64,000 nucleotides of DNA from Rosellinia necatrix (taxonomy: Eukaryota; Ascomycota; Sordariomycetes; Xylariales; Xylariaceae): positions 4,836,001 through 4,900,000 of the forward strand of contig JAGYVD010000003.1 of the NCBI GenBank assembly GCA_021209875.1, in the 5' to 3' direction. Both the position numbers and the translations under genes were made by a program. Below the pieces are notes generated by a model, which made no database searches, was not told the origin of the DNA, and saw only the letters and a list, made by a program, of their open reading frames with translations. Of the stretch, positions 50,239 through 62,452 are shown in pieces (position 1 is the first letter of the stretch; each line of letters opens with the position of its first letter).

Positions 50239-51463
50239 AGACGCAGGGACGGGACGGGACGAGACGAGGTCGACGGAGAGGGGTAATGGGGGGTGCTTGT
50301 ATATTTGTTACGATAAGATATGGGAACATGGTGTCGAATGTATCGTATATATAAGAAATACCTCGCATTTCGGAGATTCGAGCTGCGATCACTTGCGTTT
50401 GAAGTCAAGGCAGATATTTTTTTATTTTTTTTTTAATTTTTTTTATAGCTCTGAAGGGTCGACATTGGAACTGTGGCTGGGGAGGAACTTTTTACCCATT
50501 TGGCAAGGGAGATTGAGGTTCATGCTCAGCAAGGCTGATTTGGAGGCCGGCTGAGTGACCATTTCAGGTGTATAGTCGTTCCTATCGTGCATATAGTTTA
50601 CGCAAAGTTGGTTTCGTTAGATGGGTTGTTCACATGGATCAGGTCGGCCATTCGGGTCTGTCTGCGTTTGAAACTGCATCTCGATACCTACGTAATACCT
50701 TACTTGTGGTCTGCACACGGTAGGTACCTAGTGTAGTGCCTATGTCTTGTATGTAGGTAGGTAGGAGGTAGGTATGCAGACTCCGCCTGCACCATTAGCA
50801 CCTGCATCCTGGTCATAGGTAGGTAGCACACCAGGAGGTATGGTGGGTTGCCTAAGAAGGTCGCCTACCTAGGTTAAGCACCAGGTAGGGAGGGTGCAAG
50901 TGGTTGACAGGTCAGGAAACTCTTGGTCACCGCCTGCCTAGGCACCTGTTCCAGGCAAGGGCCACTCCCAGTGCAACTTGCCGTATTGGAACAGCGGTTA
51001 TTTAGATGTGGGGTAATCTAAACAGATAAGACGAGGCTGACAAATGTGGAGCTAGTGGCTCCAGTGGCTTGCCCGTGCTAGTTTCTGCGAGATTCAACAT
51101 TCGCCGCTAGGATTCCCTAACCTCTTGCTTAACCTTTTGCCTGCCTCGCCTTTCCTCGCCATCCTCACAACTTCAACAATCCCCATCTTTAAGGACCTTG
51201 GGAAATTTTTCCCACCACACAGACGCCTTAGACACAGAATTCGACACGATTTATTTCCCGCGTCGGTCCTTCCCCCGTAGTAACACGCGCGTCGTGACGA
51301 CGTCGCCACTCCCATCCCGCCGCCAATCCTCCACACCGCGCGCAACCACGAGCTCCCTCGACTGCCGTCGCGTTCCCCGCTTTCGCCTTGGTCTTCTACC
51401 GTCACTCGCGTCTCCCCATAAGTGATCTGGTTCGAGATTCTCCGTCTCCGGAACTCCAGCAAC
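50239..51463. other. Spacer P450 / NAB2
   Basis: TACC/TAGG units at 50690-50890, and a GC-rich leader from about 51240 that reads into the NAB2 start. No gene seen. Confidence 0.6.
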
Positions 51464-53041
51464 ATGTCGGTCGAGATCACGCTTAACACGCCGCTGGCCG
51501 ACGCCCTCACCGGTGTCATTCAACCGAAACTCATGGAAGTCGGCTGGGCGCAATCAAACGACGATGCAGCCTTGTCCGAATATATTATTCTCATGCTTGT
51601 AAATGGCAAGACACAAGAGCAAATTGCATCCGAACTCGCTGGTGACCTCCTCAGCCTTGGACCCGACGACCCAGCCGCTCGGGACTTTGCGCATTGGCTC
51701 TTCGACCAGATCAACGCTCTGCAATCACAACTGAACGGCGGCACCGTGCAGCTAGTCCATACAGCAGGAGGTGTGTCCTCTGGCGATGTGATGCCCATGG
51801 AGCAAGATACGGAGATGAGTACACCAACAACAGATAGCCCGGAATTCAACGCGTATGTCTACCCCTGTCACCATTCTTTGCCGGAACTAACAAGAACTAG
51901 TCCTACTGGACCAAAGTCGATGAGGAACGGAAATATGAGGGGTGGCCGTGAGAAGCGGATGTTTGGACAGATGGCGAAAGCCATGGATCGTACCCACGAC
52001 TCCATGTTGCATCGCGTTCGCGCAAATGGGAACGAGCGAATCAATGCGCACAACAGGGGGCCCCCGACCGGACCTAGAGGCGGGCGTGGCAACAACCGCA
52101 TGATGAACAACCGCACCGCTGCTATTACCGCTGGACTCAACCAGATGGCCGGGGGTATGCCGAACATGCCTGGTCCGCCACCGGGTATGAACGGCATGAA
52201 CGATATGAGCTGGATGATGCAAGGTGGAGGGCAGCAAGAACAACTGTTCCATCTGCTCCAGCAGCAGAATCTCGTAATGGCGCAGTTACAGCAGCAGCTT
52301 GCTCAACAGAGCCCACCTGTTAACGACCGTCATAGCAGGTCTCTTTTTGACCGAGTTCAGAACCCACGAGGTGGCAGAAGAGGGGGTCATCACGTAAACG
52401 GTCCTAGGTCGCAACAGAATGGCTCACCAAGGCCAACGGATACCAACACCGAAGGCGATGATGTTGATATGTCACAGGCGAGGGCCGATCCGCCAAATCC
52501 CGAGATCACAATCTGCAAATACAACCTGGCCTGTACAAACAAGGATTGCAAGTTTGCTCATCAGTCGCCCGCCGCACCGCCCAACACCACTGTAGATGTC
52601 AACGATGTCTGCTCGTTTGGTGTGGCTTGCAAGAACTGGAAGTGCGTGGGCCGCCACCCATCACCGGCCACCAAGCGCGCTCATCAGAACGAGCAAGAGT
52701 GTAAATTCTACCCCAACTGCACCAACCCCCATTGTCCGTTTAAACATCCTGATATGCCCCCTTGCCGCAATGGTGGCGATTGCAATGTGGAGGGCTGCAA
52801 GTTTGCGCACGTGCAAACAATGTGCAAATTCAAGCCCTGCAAGAACCGGTACTGCCATTTCAAGCACGAGGAAGGCCAGCGTGGCACGTTCCCAGACAAG
52901 GTCTGGACGGCTGATGGCGCACAGAGCCATGTGAGCGAGAGGCAGTTTATTGATAAGAATGGAATGGAGGAACTCATTATACCCGGGGCGGACGAGGACG
53001 GTGCCCAAGACGCAGCAGCTATGGACGCGAGCATACAATAA
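51464..53041 (+). CDS. nab2: Nuclear poly(A)-binding CCCH zinc-finger protein Nab2
   Basis: Binds poly(A) tails and controls poly(A) length and mRNA export. Exons 51464-51852 and 51901-53041 give 509 aa. Seen: N-terminal PWI-like helical domain (LADALTGVIQPKLMEVGW ... FAHWLFDQINALQSQL); an RGG-like basic middle; a Gln/Met-rich stretch; and about five tandem CCCH fingers at the C-terminus (CKYNLACTNKDCKFAH, CSFGVACKNWKCVGRH, CKFYPNCTNPHCPFKH, CRNGGDCNVEGCKFAH, CKFKPCKNRYCHFKH). The 48-nt intron GTATGT...CTAAC...CTAG contains no stop and is a multiple of three; removing it restores the family-like ...NA-PTGPKSMR junction. Retention would add 16 residues. Confidence 0.92.
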   Translation: MSVEITLNTPLADALTGVIQPKLMEVGWAQSNDDAALSEYIILMLVNGKTQEQIASELAGDLLSLGPDDPAARDFAHWLFDQINALQSQLNGGTVQLVHTAGGVSSGDVMPMEQDTEMSTPTTDSPEFNAYVYPCHHSLPELTRTSPTGPKSMRNGNMRGGREKRMFGQMAKAMDRTHDSMLHRVRANGNERINAHNRGPPTGPRGGRGNNRMMNNRTAAITAGLNQMAGGMPNMPGPPPGMNGMNDMSWMMQGGGQQEQLFHLLQQQNLVMAQLQQQLAQQSPPVNDRHSRSLFDRVQNPRGGRRGGHHVNGPRSQQNGSPRPTDTNTEGDDVDMSQARADPPNPEITICKYNLACTNKDCKFAHQSPAAPPNTTVDVNDVCSFGVACKNWKCVGRHPSPATKRAHQNEQECKFYPNCTNPHCPFKHPDMPPCRNGGDCNVEGCKFAHVQTMCKFKPCKNRYCHFKHEEGQRGTFPDKVWTADGAQSHVSERQFIDKNGMEELIIPGADEDGAQDAAAMDASIQ

Positions 53042-53991
53042 GTCAGGGATGCCAGGCCGCCCGGGCGTTGTGTTATAATGGCATAAATGAGACGATCCCA
53101 GCGAGAGAGGGAGAAAGACCTGCGTTGGGACGACGGGGCAGAAGCAGCGGCGGCGGCAGCAGCGTTCGAGGCCTATGATTTCACAGATTCTTTGCATTGT
53201 ATATTACGACTGGGTTTAGGCGTCGCCTAGTAGAGCAATGGTGACAGTCGAGGTTTCCGGAGTTTAGGCGAGGCACTTGTACATGATAGTTGTGAGGAGT
53301 TAGATGGCCACAAGGAAAATTATCGGGATCTCAGCATATAATATACCCACTGCGTACTTTTTTTGTGATGTGCCAAATCGATCATAGCCAATCTATCTAT
53401 CTATCTATACAAGCAGAGTGTTCAATCAACCATTCGTGAGTGACTGGCTACATATATACTTAGGTAGTTTAGACAATTCAACATCCTTCCTATGATTCAG
53501 GGGGGATTGGTGAACAGTGGACGGGTGGCTCGATGTCGTTATTGTGGTGTTATACCTAACCTGCCTTAGGTAGGTTACATATCAAGGCACTTACCTAAAG
53601 TATATAAGTAGGTAAGTCGGTAGGTAGGTAGTAGGCCACTAGCCTACGTAGACAGTACAGGTGCCTACTAGGTACCTACCTAGTGCCTAGGTTGGTAAGT
53701 ATGTAGTAGAAGGTAACTACCTAAGGTAGTTATGTATAGGTAGCTACCTACCTAAGCATCTGGGTTAGGTTAGTTACCTCTTACCTACCTTAAGTAGTTA
53801 TAGCACCTAAATAGCGGAACATCGAACCATCACTACCTTTTTTGCCTATAGCTACCACCTAGCTAAGTATTTAGCCTTTCTCGCCCGACATTCGCGACAT
53901 GCTAGTCTCGACATTGCTCATTGCATACGTGCGATGACTTCCCGACTCCCAGAAGATGTCTTCCTACATCTTCTAAAGTCTATCTACCACA
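53042..53991. other. Spacer NAB2 / HEM14
   Basis: TACC/TAGG arrays at about 53555-53800. The right end is the HEM14 leader. No gene seen. Confidence 0.6.
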
Positions 53992-56322
53992 ATGGCAGGC
54001 ATTCATCTCTCCGGTTAGCAACCCGCCGCCGCAGCCCCGCGCTCCTCTCTCTTCCCGGCTCCTTCCTCCCCTCCTCCTCCCCCCTCCTCCTCCTCCTCCT
54101 CCTCAGCTCGACACCTCAGCACTCTCTCTCGCTCGAAGGCGCATCTCGGGCCATCAATTGGTCACGGGGCATTACGTAGGCGCTCCGGTGCCTCTCCCAA
54201 TGACCAGACCCAATCGTACGCCACCGACAGCACCAACCGCACCAACCACACCGACCCCACCAAGAATGCGAAACCACGCGAGATCGCCGTCCTCGGAGCT
54301 GGGGTAACCGGCTTGACAACGGCTCACTATCTGGCTCGCTACGCAAAGGATGCTCACATAACCATCTATGAGGCCAGCCACGGACCCGGGGGCTGGATCA
54401 AGGCAGATCGCGTCGAGGTGAAGGGCGAGGACGGGCGACGCGGCCATGTCTTGTTCCAATACGGCCCGCGGGTGCTGCGGTCCAACAGGTCGTCGATCAA
54501 ACACGACGACCTTGTCCTCTTCGATGTGGTCAGTAAACCGGGCTTGGTGTCTTGCCTCCCGAAGACTAGAGGGAGAATGCCGGTGTTGCTAACCACGTCC
54601 GTACCCTGTCTCTAGCTCGCTAGCCTGAAGCTGGGTGGCAAGATCCGGCATCCACGAGCCGTGTCGGAGGACCGTTACGTGTACTACCCCGACCATCTTG
54701 TGAAGATGCCATCCCCCGACCCAAGGTCGTGGGCGCTCGCCAACATGGTTCGGAGCTACCTGACCGAGCCTATATGGTCCGGAAGCGTCTGGGCCGCATT
54801 CAATTTCTTGGCCCACTACCGCGGCTTTTTCGCCAGGCACGAGAGCCAAGATCAGTCCGGTTTCCCCCGCGAGGCCGGGAAGGACGAGTCGGTAGCGGAG
54901 TTCCTGACGTCTATCTTGGGGGATGATGAGATAGTCAACAACATAGTGTCTGCTATGATGCATGGCATATATGGAGGCGATATCAACAAATTGAGTGCCA
55001 AACACACAATCTTAGAGGCCCTGTGGTATCGCTTTCAAAGGCCACCACTGGCCGGCGGCCGCACCTGGGTCGATTTGGATAACCTCAAGGTTATGTACGA
55101 CATGATGCATAGTCCCAACAGGCTGAAGATCATTGAGCTCGCAGAAGGCGCTATCAACTGGAAGCTGCTGGCGTTCGAAGACGGTCTCGTGTCGTTGGTA
55201 AGCGGTTTAGAGAAAGACCTCAAGTCGAGAAGCAACGTCACTTTCAAATACGGCGAGCCCGTCACATCCTTGAAACACGAGAAGCATAAGATCCTAGTAA
55301 GCCTTTCGCCCCGACCCCTATATGGCTAACTTACCCGGAACTGTTCTGACTGACTGACGTGCCACGATCCACAGGTCACAACACCAGGAACGGAGCGGCC
55401 AATAAAATACGATCATGTTATTTCTACATTGTTCTCCAAACAACTCGCCCGGATTGCTGAGCCGAAAAACTCACTGCCTTCGCTCGAAAAGACTCACGCC
55501 GTGACTATCATGGTTGTAAACCTCTGGTACCCGAACCCGAACCTCTTGGCCCAAGGTGGTTTTGGGTACCTAATACCTTCAACCGCCCTAAACAATCACG
55601 AGGGCGCGCTCGGAGTGCTTTTTGACTCAGAGCTACGGACCAACGATAGCGAGATTCCTGGCACTAAGCTCACCGTCATGCTTGGCGGGCATCACTGGGA
55701 CGGCTGGAAGTATTTCCCGTCAGAAGAGGTGGGGATCGCTATGGCGAAGGAGGTCGTTAAACGGCAACTCGGCATCAGCGACACTGAAAACGTCGTCGCC
55801 AGGGCGCGTCTGTGTCCCAATTGTTTGCCTCAGCACTTCGTAGGCCATCGTGAACGTATGCGAGACGCACACTACGAGCTCATGTCGGCATTCCAGGGCC
55901 GCCTTACGGTTGCAGGGCCCAGCTATACCTCGGTCGGGGTGATACCCGCGATGCGCGCAGGTTTCGACGCAGGCATGCGTGTTGCACGTGGCCACGCACA
56001 GCCATGGTTCCCCTTTACCACTAGCATCGACAGTGAACAATCGTTGAATTATGATTATTGGGGGGGTGCTAAGGAAGGAGAGGTTCCCGACCTGCTTGGT
56101 GCTTCTGGACTCCTGCGCTTTACCGCAAACGAATGGGATTCTGTAAGACCAGTCTCTCGTAGCGAACTACTATTCCGGACGTTCACCGCGAAAGATTTGC
56201 GTTTCCGCGATGAGTTCGGGAATTTTCTCGACGTGGATCGGAGGATGCTCAAGAACGCACCCCCAGGTGTCTGGAACGGTCACAAAGATCAGCATGCAAG
56301 GAGCACAGAATCCGGTGACTAG
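53992..56322 (+). CDS. hem14: Protoporphyrinogen oxidase (heme biosynthesis)
   Basis: Oxidises protoporphyrinogen IX to protoporphyrin IX at the mitochondrial inner membrane, the next-to-last step of heme synthesis. Exons 53992-54013, 54107-54528, 54616-55296 and 55375-56322 give 690 aa, longer than most. Seen: FAD-binding IAVLGAGVTGLTTAHYL after a Ser/Thr/Asn-rich linker; E(A)SHGPGGWI; YGPRVLR; MMHGIYGGDINKLS, a hallmark of the family; a second FAD region VSLVSGLEKDL; and the C-terminal FAD contact VAGPSYTSVGVIPAMRAGFDAG. The start is inferred: a 22-nt exon (MAGIHLS) joins by GTTAGC...CTCAG to an Arg/Ser-rich stretch that would act as a mitochondrial presequence. About 90 extra C-terminal residues follow the core. 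Convergent with the CorA gene. Confidence 0.9.
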
Positions 56323-57516
56323 GAGAGAAGGAAGGAGAATGCTCCTCCAGCGCGAAGAGAGAAACCCATCATGGAGATTGGCTAACGAATAGGTTATATA
56401 TATATACTCCGAGTGTTATGCGGTGTTATTATGAAGGGTCCTTTCCGTTGTCGAAAACCGGTAGACTATACACCCAGAAGTGTTTGATGTGTGGAAGGGA
56501 CTCTCAGGATGGGAACAAATACCTAGGTAGTAGTAAAACCGAAAGGGAATGGACGCCCCGGATGAGACAAGGATATACCGCACGCGTTACGCGAACCACT
56601 GTTCTAGGCGGTTGTGATAGGGAGATTAAAGGTTTTTTTGTCTTCTGCATCTGGCAATAGTGGGACACATCTGTATCAGTTGGTTAAAAAAAAAGGAGCC
56701 GTCTTTTGGCTGTACGGATATTAAAATGTTATGGATTGACGAAATGATAGATAGATGAAATAAACGCAAATTTTGTTGAGAAACTAGACGGTAACTATCA
56801 TCACATATAGGCGGGTAGGCCGTTAAACTACTTAGGCACGGTAACGAACTCTATAAACGACTTAAACGACTGGTGTTATCTCAGTCTCCCCCCTTTTCCC
56901 CTTTTCTCGGGTCGAGGATGAGGACGCAACTCAGTACATCGCCGCCCAATGAGGTTCTTAGTCCCGGTTGCAATCCAAGTGCTCAACAGGGGTAGCCAGC
57001 GTGAATCCATCATTCATTAAATCAGGATGTCTTGTCATGACTATAGATAGAGTGGAGGAGAGTAGGTACTGTAAGTCTCCTCCTACTGCAGGTATATAAC
57101 GTCAACCATTATAGAACCTCTAATAAACTTACAATGCGAAAGACGCGTTAGATCTAAGTACTTAGTTTTAGTCGAAATTAGCTCATTGTATGTGTTCCAG
57201 ACAGTTAGATGAACCTAGTATCGAAACACAAGCGATTTTGGAACCAATTCAAAGCACCATTTAACGAGTGATATTAATAGACATGCGAGTATTATGCAGT
57301 GCTATCCTATTACAGGGCTCATACTCTATCATAAAACCACCCTCAAACTCCGCCATCTCTATTGTTCGGCATCCAAAAATCCGATCCAAACCCGATGCAA
57401 GCCTGCGTATGCCATTGCGCGTATATAACATGGCAAGTACAAAGTGAGATCTCGTATAAAAACAATAATAGCAACAATAGGGACAGGTAATCACCCTGGT
57501 AAACGTGGTCTGTCGT
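56323..57516. other. Convergent 3' spacer HEM14 / CorA
   Basis: No gene seen; short frames only. A-rich run at 56686-56694. Confidence 0.6.
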
Positions 57517-60125
57517 CTAAACGATGTTGTAAACTCTTTTCGCGATCCAGAAGCAAGTTAGCCCAAAGACTACGAGGCCGGCCGTGATGGTGAAGAACCA
57601 AGTTAGATCCCCCTCGAACTGCTGCCCAGGCACCCAAACGTTCATACCCCAGAGGCCGGTGATAATATTCATGGGCAAAACGATAGTGCCGAGGACGGTT
57701 AATTTTCCTAAAACATCAGCTGTTTGCTCCGCTCGTTCGTTCATACGGATGTTGATCTGTGCGATGTAGTTCGCATGGCAGCGCGCTAGGATACTAACAG
57801 AAAATTAGCCCTGTCTGTGTCATACATCTTCCAGTGCGAGGGGACTTACACCTCATAGTGACTTAGATTGGCTGTCATAGTCACAATATGGTCCTGGATG
57901 TCACCCAGATACAATCCGATGTCTGACCGCGGTGCAACCTCCCAGTGTTCGTTACATCGCTTAGCAAACCCCTTGATTACATCGGCTTTATTCCCTAAGA
58001 GTCGGTACAGGGCCATGACTCTTTTTCTGCAGTCGCCAACACGGCGAAGCATATCTCCACCCGTATCTACGTTCCCCTCCGATGCTGTGGTCTTCTCTTT
58101 GGTGCTGTCTCGCCGATGCTTTCCCGACGAGCCTGGGTCAGTAGATGAATGCAGCTCTAGGATCTTGTCGTCGATGTCATCCACCTCATCTTCGATATTC
58201 TGAATAAGGGGGAAGGTATACATCCGTGATATCATCGATAATTGCATAACTAATCCAATCAGAGCTGAGCATCATGAAATCTTTAAGCTGTCGTATCCTG
58301 CGGCGCACATTGGCTGGATGTGGAGTTTGGTTAAAGTGGAAGGAGAGCACACCCTCACGGAATACCACGACATACATGTTGACCGGTTCGAGGTGATTCT
58401 CCGAATTAGCGTCCTGGTCAAAAGAACGATAGTTTACAAAGTAGTAATGGCGGAAGAGTTCAACTTTTTTCACGTTGTTCTTGGAGCATAATATCCTCTG
58501 ATGTGAGGGGATGTATGCCAAAGGCTTTGGCCAGAGTTTTCATTTCCCCATCTGTTGGACTAAAAACATCAAGCCACCAGACGGGTCGCTCTCCAAATCG
58601 TGGTTTCTTGCCATTGTCTGGCGAAGGGGACTTCATGCCTGGAAGAGGCGATTTAACCCGGTTCGGTGTTGACTGATCAGAGGTATGTTTCGAAAGCGAT
58701 GTAGACTCAGTCGGCCTCTCTTTGGGGAAGAAATTCAGATCTGGATTGGGTTCAGTGAGCACGGTTGCTAGCGACGGCTGTCGCGTCGGGACTTTGAGAG
58801 GCTGCTCGCCGCCTCTGGTTGCACTGGTGACTTCTCTCAGAGGTTCATAATCTTCGCCGTCAGCATCACCAGTATCAGATGACGAATCATCCAGGAGCGG
58901 TGGGTCCGGAATAAACAGTTCTCTAAAGCTAGCATCCGGCTGAACGAGCTCGGAAATCGTTTGGCTGTGGATAGTGCTTTGAAGTTCCTCATTGAAATAC
59001 GTAAATCTGTAAGGAACATCTTCCTCGGGTTGAAACCATCCTTTGTGATGAACCGGACGTAGTCGTCCATTAATCAGCTGAGGTTCAGTAATTTTCTTCA
59101 TACGCCTGACCTCGCTCTTGCCTTCCTGCTCGAGACGAGACCACTCTTCAAGGATGGACAAGTCCGGCCATTTATTATGACGACGCCGCCGTGTTCGCAT
59201 GCTCGCCTTATCTCGGGCCTGTTGGAGATCATCGTCGGCTACTTCGGACATCCCATCCTGCGGAAAACACACGTCGTCGGATGCTTGAAGCGCTATTGTC
59301 TGTCTCCTCTCAAATGATGATGGCTGAAGCGGGTCGATGTCCCTTTCAGTCACGCTGTCGGAGGCCGGCCTGCTTAGAGAAAGGCTATCTCGCATCATAG
59401 CATCTCCAAAGTTGATATCGACTCGGTTCCTCGGCCCCAAGGGAGGCGTGCTAGGTATCGAGGGAGGATAGTTGACATTGCGCCTCTCCCCAGGTGTCAA
59501 GGGGATTGTGCGCGGCTTGTTACTCGACTGGGCAGAGCCAGGCCGACTGCTGGGCTGCTCCCACCTACTGCGATGTCCCTCACGCAGACCATAGCTCTGA
59601 GGTGACCCGGGGTCTGGTCTGGCCGAGCTTGCCAGCAAGGGTGTATTCTCAGTCTCCTCGCCACCTCCGTCCGCTGGTCTAGAGGACATGGTACGGAGGC
59701 GGGCCATATTAGGTTGGGGTATCGAATATGATGTGGCAAGCACGGAAGGCCGCCTCGGTCGGGGGTACTGGGCGTCCCTAGGCCCTCTGTCAGTATTCAA
59801 GTGAGAGGAGGAATATCTCAACATAAATCGGTGGCCGGTACCTATGATCTAGAAGAGCTTCACTATCTATGCTTGTATTGCTCAGATTCCTTCCATGTGC
59901 GTAGAAGCCAACCCGGTTGGCGGTATCGGTCGCAGCCGAGTCACCGGCAAAATCATCGGTAGGGATCGCAAACGATTTTCGCTTGGAGTGTTTATGTTTT
60001 CGGCCTGCTCGGTGCCTCTTTTTCGGGGTTTGGCTGCTAGACGTAGGAGGGTTCAAAGGCCCCGGGCGCGCGGCAGGGGAACCGCGTGGAGAGGGATCGA
60101 GAGCGGAATATGGATTGGTGGTCAT
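57517..60125 (-). CDS. CorA-type Mg2+ transporter, Mnr2/Alr-like, with two apparent frameshifts
   Basis: Family role: Mg2+ channel of the vacuole (Mnr2) or plasma membrane (Alr1). Exons 60125-59842, 59786-57850 (with two frame breaks) and 57793-57517. Seen: a basic N-terminus (KKRHRAGRKHKHSKRK) and a long disordered Ser/Pro-rich region as in Mnr2; the CorA core (WWLDVFSPTDGEM, HPLTSEDIMLQEQREK, VELFRHYYFVNYRSF, WISYAIIDDITDV, PLIQNIEDEVDDID); and two C-terminal membrane helices with the signature GLWGMNVWVPGQ. The conserved core is spread over three frames: one extra base at the A6 tract (58465-58470, T on + strand) and another near 58208-58222, both +1, about 250 nt apart. No intron can explain either. 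It is either a recent pseudogene or a local sequence error; the rest, including splice sites and C-terminus, is well conserved. Confidence 0.85.
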
Positions 60126-61410
60126 GATCGATGCGACTATTTGGCTATCCGAGCATCCCTAGGTCGCCCACGGTAGGGCGAGGTCGTCTAATAATATCGA
60201 GGCGAGAGTATGTCATTCGTTGAAAGCGTGGCTTTGGGATGTAGCGTGTCGCGTGCTCTTGAATATTGCGGCCCCAATACCGATCGCTCCCAGCGGTGAC
60301 AACGACGATGGTGATGATGACAACGCTAACGATAAGAATGGTGACGTGACGACTCTCTGCCGGTGTCTGTGAAGCCGATGCCTCCCGAGTGGATGTATCC
60401 GTCTAAGGGGGGGCACTGACCCAAGACAGAGAGCAGTGGCCTTTGAACAGACGGATGCCGATGTTTGAGATAGTTATACGCCGAGTATGCCTAGCCGATG
60501 TCGAGTCGAGGGCGGTAGAGCACAATCACTCCTAAGGAAGCCAGAGAAAGGCCTAGCAAGAGGTGAGGTGAAGGAAGAAGCTGGGCAGAGAGCTGGGCGA
60601 TCCAATTATTGGGCCGTTGAACTTTAATATGGATGGGATCGATCCCATCCTCAGCGCCAACCAGGTAAGTAGTTAGTCAATAAGGTTTTGCGGTGGCGGC
60701 AACGGCGATGGGTTAGGTTACCGGCTCCCTCTGCTGCTCTGAGGGCGTCTCCCCCCCCACTATTGTTGTGCAGACAGGTACCTACTGTAGTACCCAGTTT
60801 CGGACGTGTGACGTCGTGGCAGCATGAGCTTGTCCCGATCGACAGGGGTGTCCAACATTGGCATACAACATTGGCATGCAATAGGCTCCCCACTAGAGCA
60901 GTGCTGTGAGCTTAACCAATGGGTACCTTTTCGACAAATACAGTTTCATCGTATTAAATTAATACCCTATCATGCCTTTTATCTTCTACCGTTGGGCAGA
61001 AAGGTCTTGGGTACATTGCTTATTTTTATGTCCGTTTCCTATGTGGTATAGTACAGTAGAAACAATACAAGCCCCAGTGGTGCATCGATTGGAAAAGCAG
61101 TATAGTTTCGCACCACATGAGTTGTGGCCCATACTTACGAGCGTGCAGCGGTATTACGCGGTCGCTTTACCCTTTCGCTTCCTTGTGTAAACTTCTGCGG
61201 GCCAATATTTCAGGTGCTTTTCCGCGTACCTGCCCAGCCTAGCCCTGTTCCCGCTAACGCCAGCCCTGGTTTAGGCGGTAGATTCAATTTATACTGTATA
61301 TCATACATGGACGTCTTCCCATGGAGTTTCGAGCCTAAACCATGCATAGGTCCGTGTACGTGTTCTCAGGCTGTCAACACGCCCAATTTGTTGCAATATA
61401 TTGTGCCTTT
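60126..61410. other. Spacer CorA gene / RNA15
   Basis: CorA promoter side and RNA15 3' region. No gene seen. Confidence 0.6.
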
Positions 61411-62452
61411 TCAGCGCCGCTGCACCATGAAACTAGCTCGAAGAGCAAGAATCTGTTGCCGCTCCGCCTCAGGTAATTGGTCGATGGTCTCTTGTGGCAA
61501 GTTCATAACTGCCTGCATGAGAGCGTCTGGATCTTGTTGGGCCACCGGCGCGCTGGCCGCCGGGGGGGCATAACCCCCCTGAGCCGGCGCAGCGGGTGGC
61601 GCATAAGCTGTAGGAACAGGAGGCGTCGAGGTTACCGGTGCCGTGTAGGCAGGTATAGACGGAGGATAAACTGTAGTCTGTTGAGAAACAGGCGGCGCCG
61701 CAGCGCTTGTATCTAGAACCGATTGAATGGCTTCAGGCGAAACTAGACCCATTAACAACAGAGCCTGGAAGATAGCGTAAGACAACTGTGGTGCCTGTGC
61801 AAGAAGTTCGGTGGCGCGCGCTGGGTCGGTAGTCGCGAGAGATTTCATCTGGGACAGGATATCGAGGAGCTGGGATGGAGGGAGGGTGTTGAGGGTGCGC
61901 GAGATGGCATCGGTGGCAGTCATGCCCGGCGGAAGCTCTTTTCCTGGTGGTAGAGGCGGCAGAGATCCTGTAGATTGTGGTTGGGCTGTTGAATGCGAAA
62001 CCCCGTTAGTGGCCTGTCCGTAGTTAGCGGGCGCGTTGGTATTATCATCCCCATCGACACGGCCTTCGGTGCTATAGTCGACACGTAGTTTGCGGCCCAT
62101 GATCTCGTAGTCGTTTAAATTACGGACTGCCGAAGCAGCAGAGTCTGGTTGAGCAGCGCGGTCAGCAACAGATATTCACTTCAAGGCGCACTCGACGGCC
62201 CAAGTGTAACAACTCACCGGCATCTGGATACTCAGCAAACCCGAATCCTTTCGGTCGGCCCGTCTCGCGATCGTAGACAAGCCGGAAGTTAAGGACCTTC
62301 CCAGCGGTACCAAAGATGTCGCTGATCTGTTCTTCGGATAGGCCTACAAGTAGTCGTCAACCATATAGATCCACATGGGGCGAGGCGTTGAACAAGGTAC
62401 CATAGGGAATGTTCCCAACAAAAACAACCCTCGACGGTGGTTTGGTGGACAT
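61411..62452 (-). CDS. rna15: mRNA 3'-end processing factor CstF-64/Rna15
   Basis: RNA-binding subunit of cleavage factor IA (CstF in animals) that recognises the GU/A-rich element and helps place the poly(A) site. Exons 62452-62401, 62343-62218 and 62144-61411 give 303 aa. Seen: an N-terminal RRM with RNP2 VFVGNIPYG and RNP1 KGFGFAEY, joined correctly across both introns; the hinge region starting PPGKELPPGMTATDAISRTL, which binds the Rna14/CstF-77 partner; a Pro/Ala/Thr-rich middle; and the C-terminal three-helix domain ADALMQAVMNLPQETIDQLPEAER-like, ending FMVQRR. Introns are GTACCT...TGTAG and GTGAGT...ACCAG. Divergent from prohibitin-2. Confidence 0.93.

Noticed and set aside
53921..54307. 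128-codon Pro/Thr-rich frame over the HEM14 5' end
   Set aside because: Low-complexity translation of a CTCC tract; the FAD-binding motif is in a different frame that splices well.
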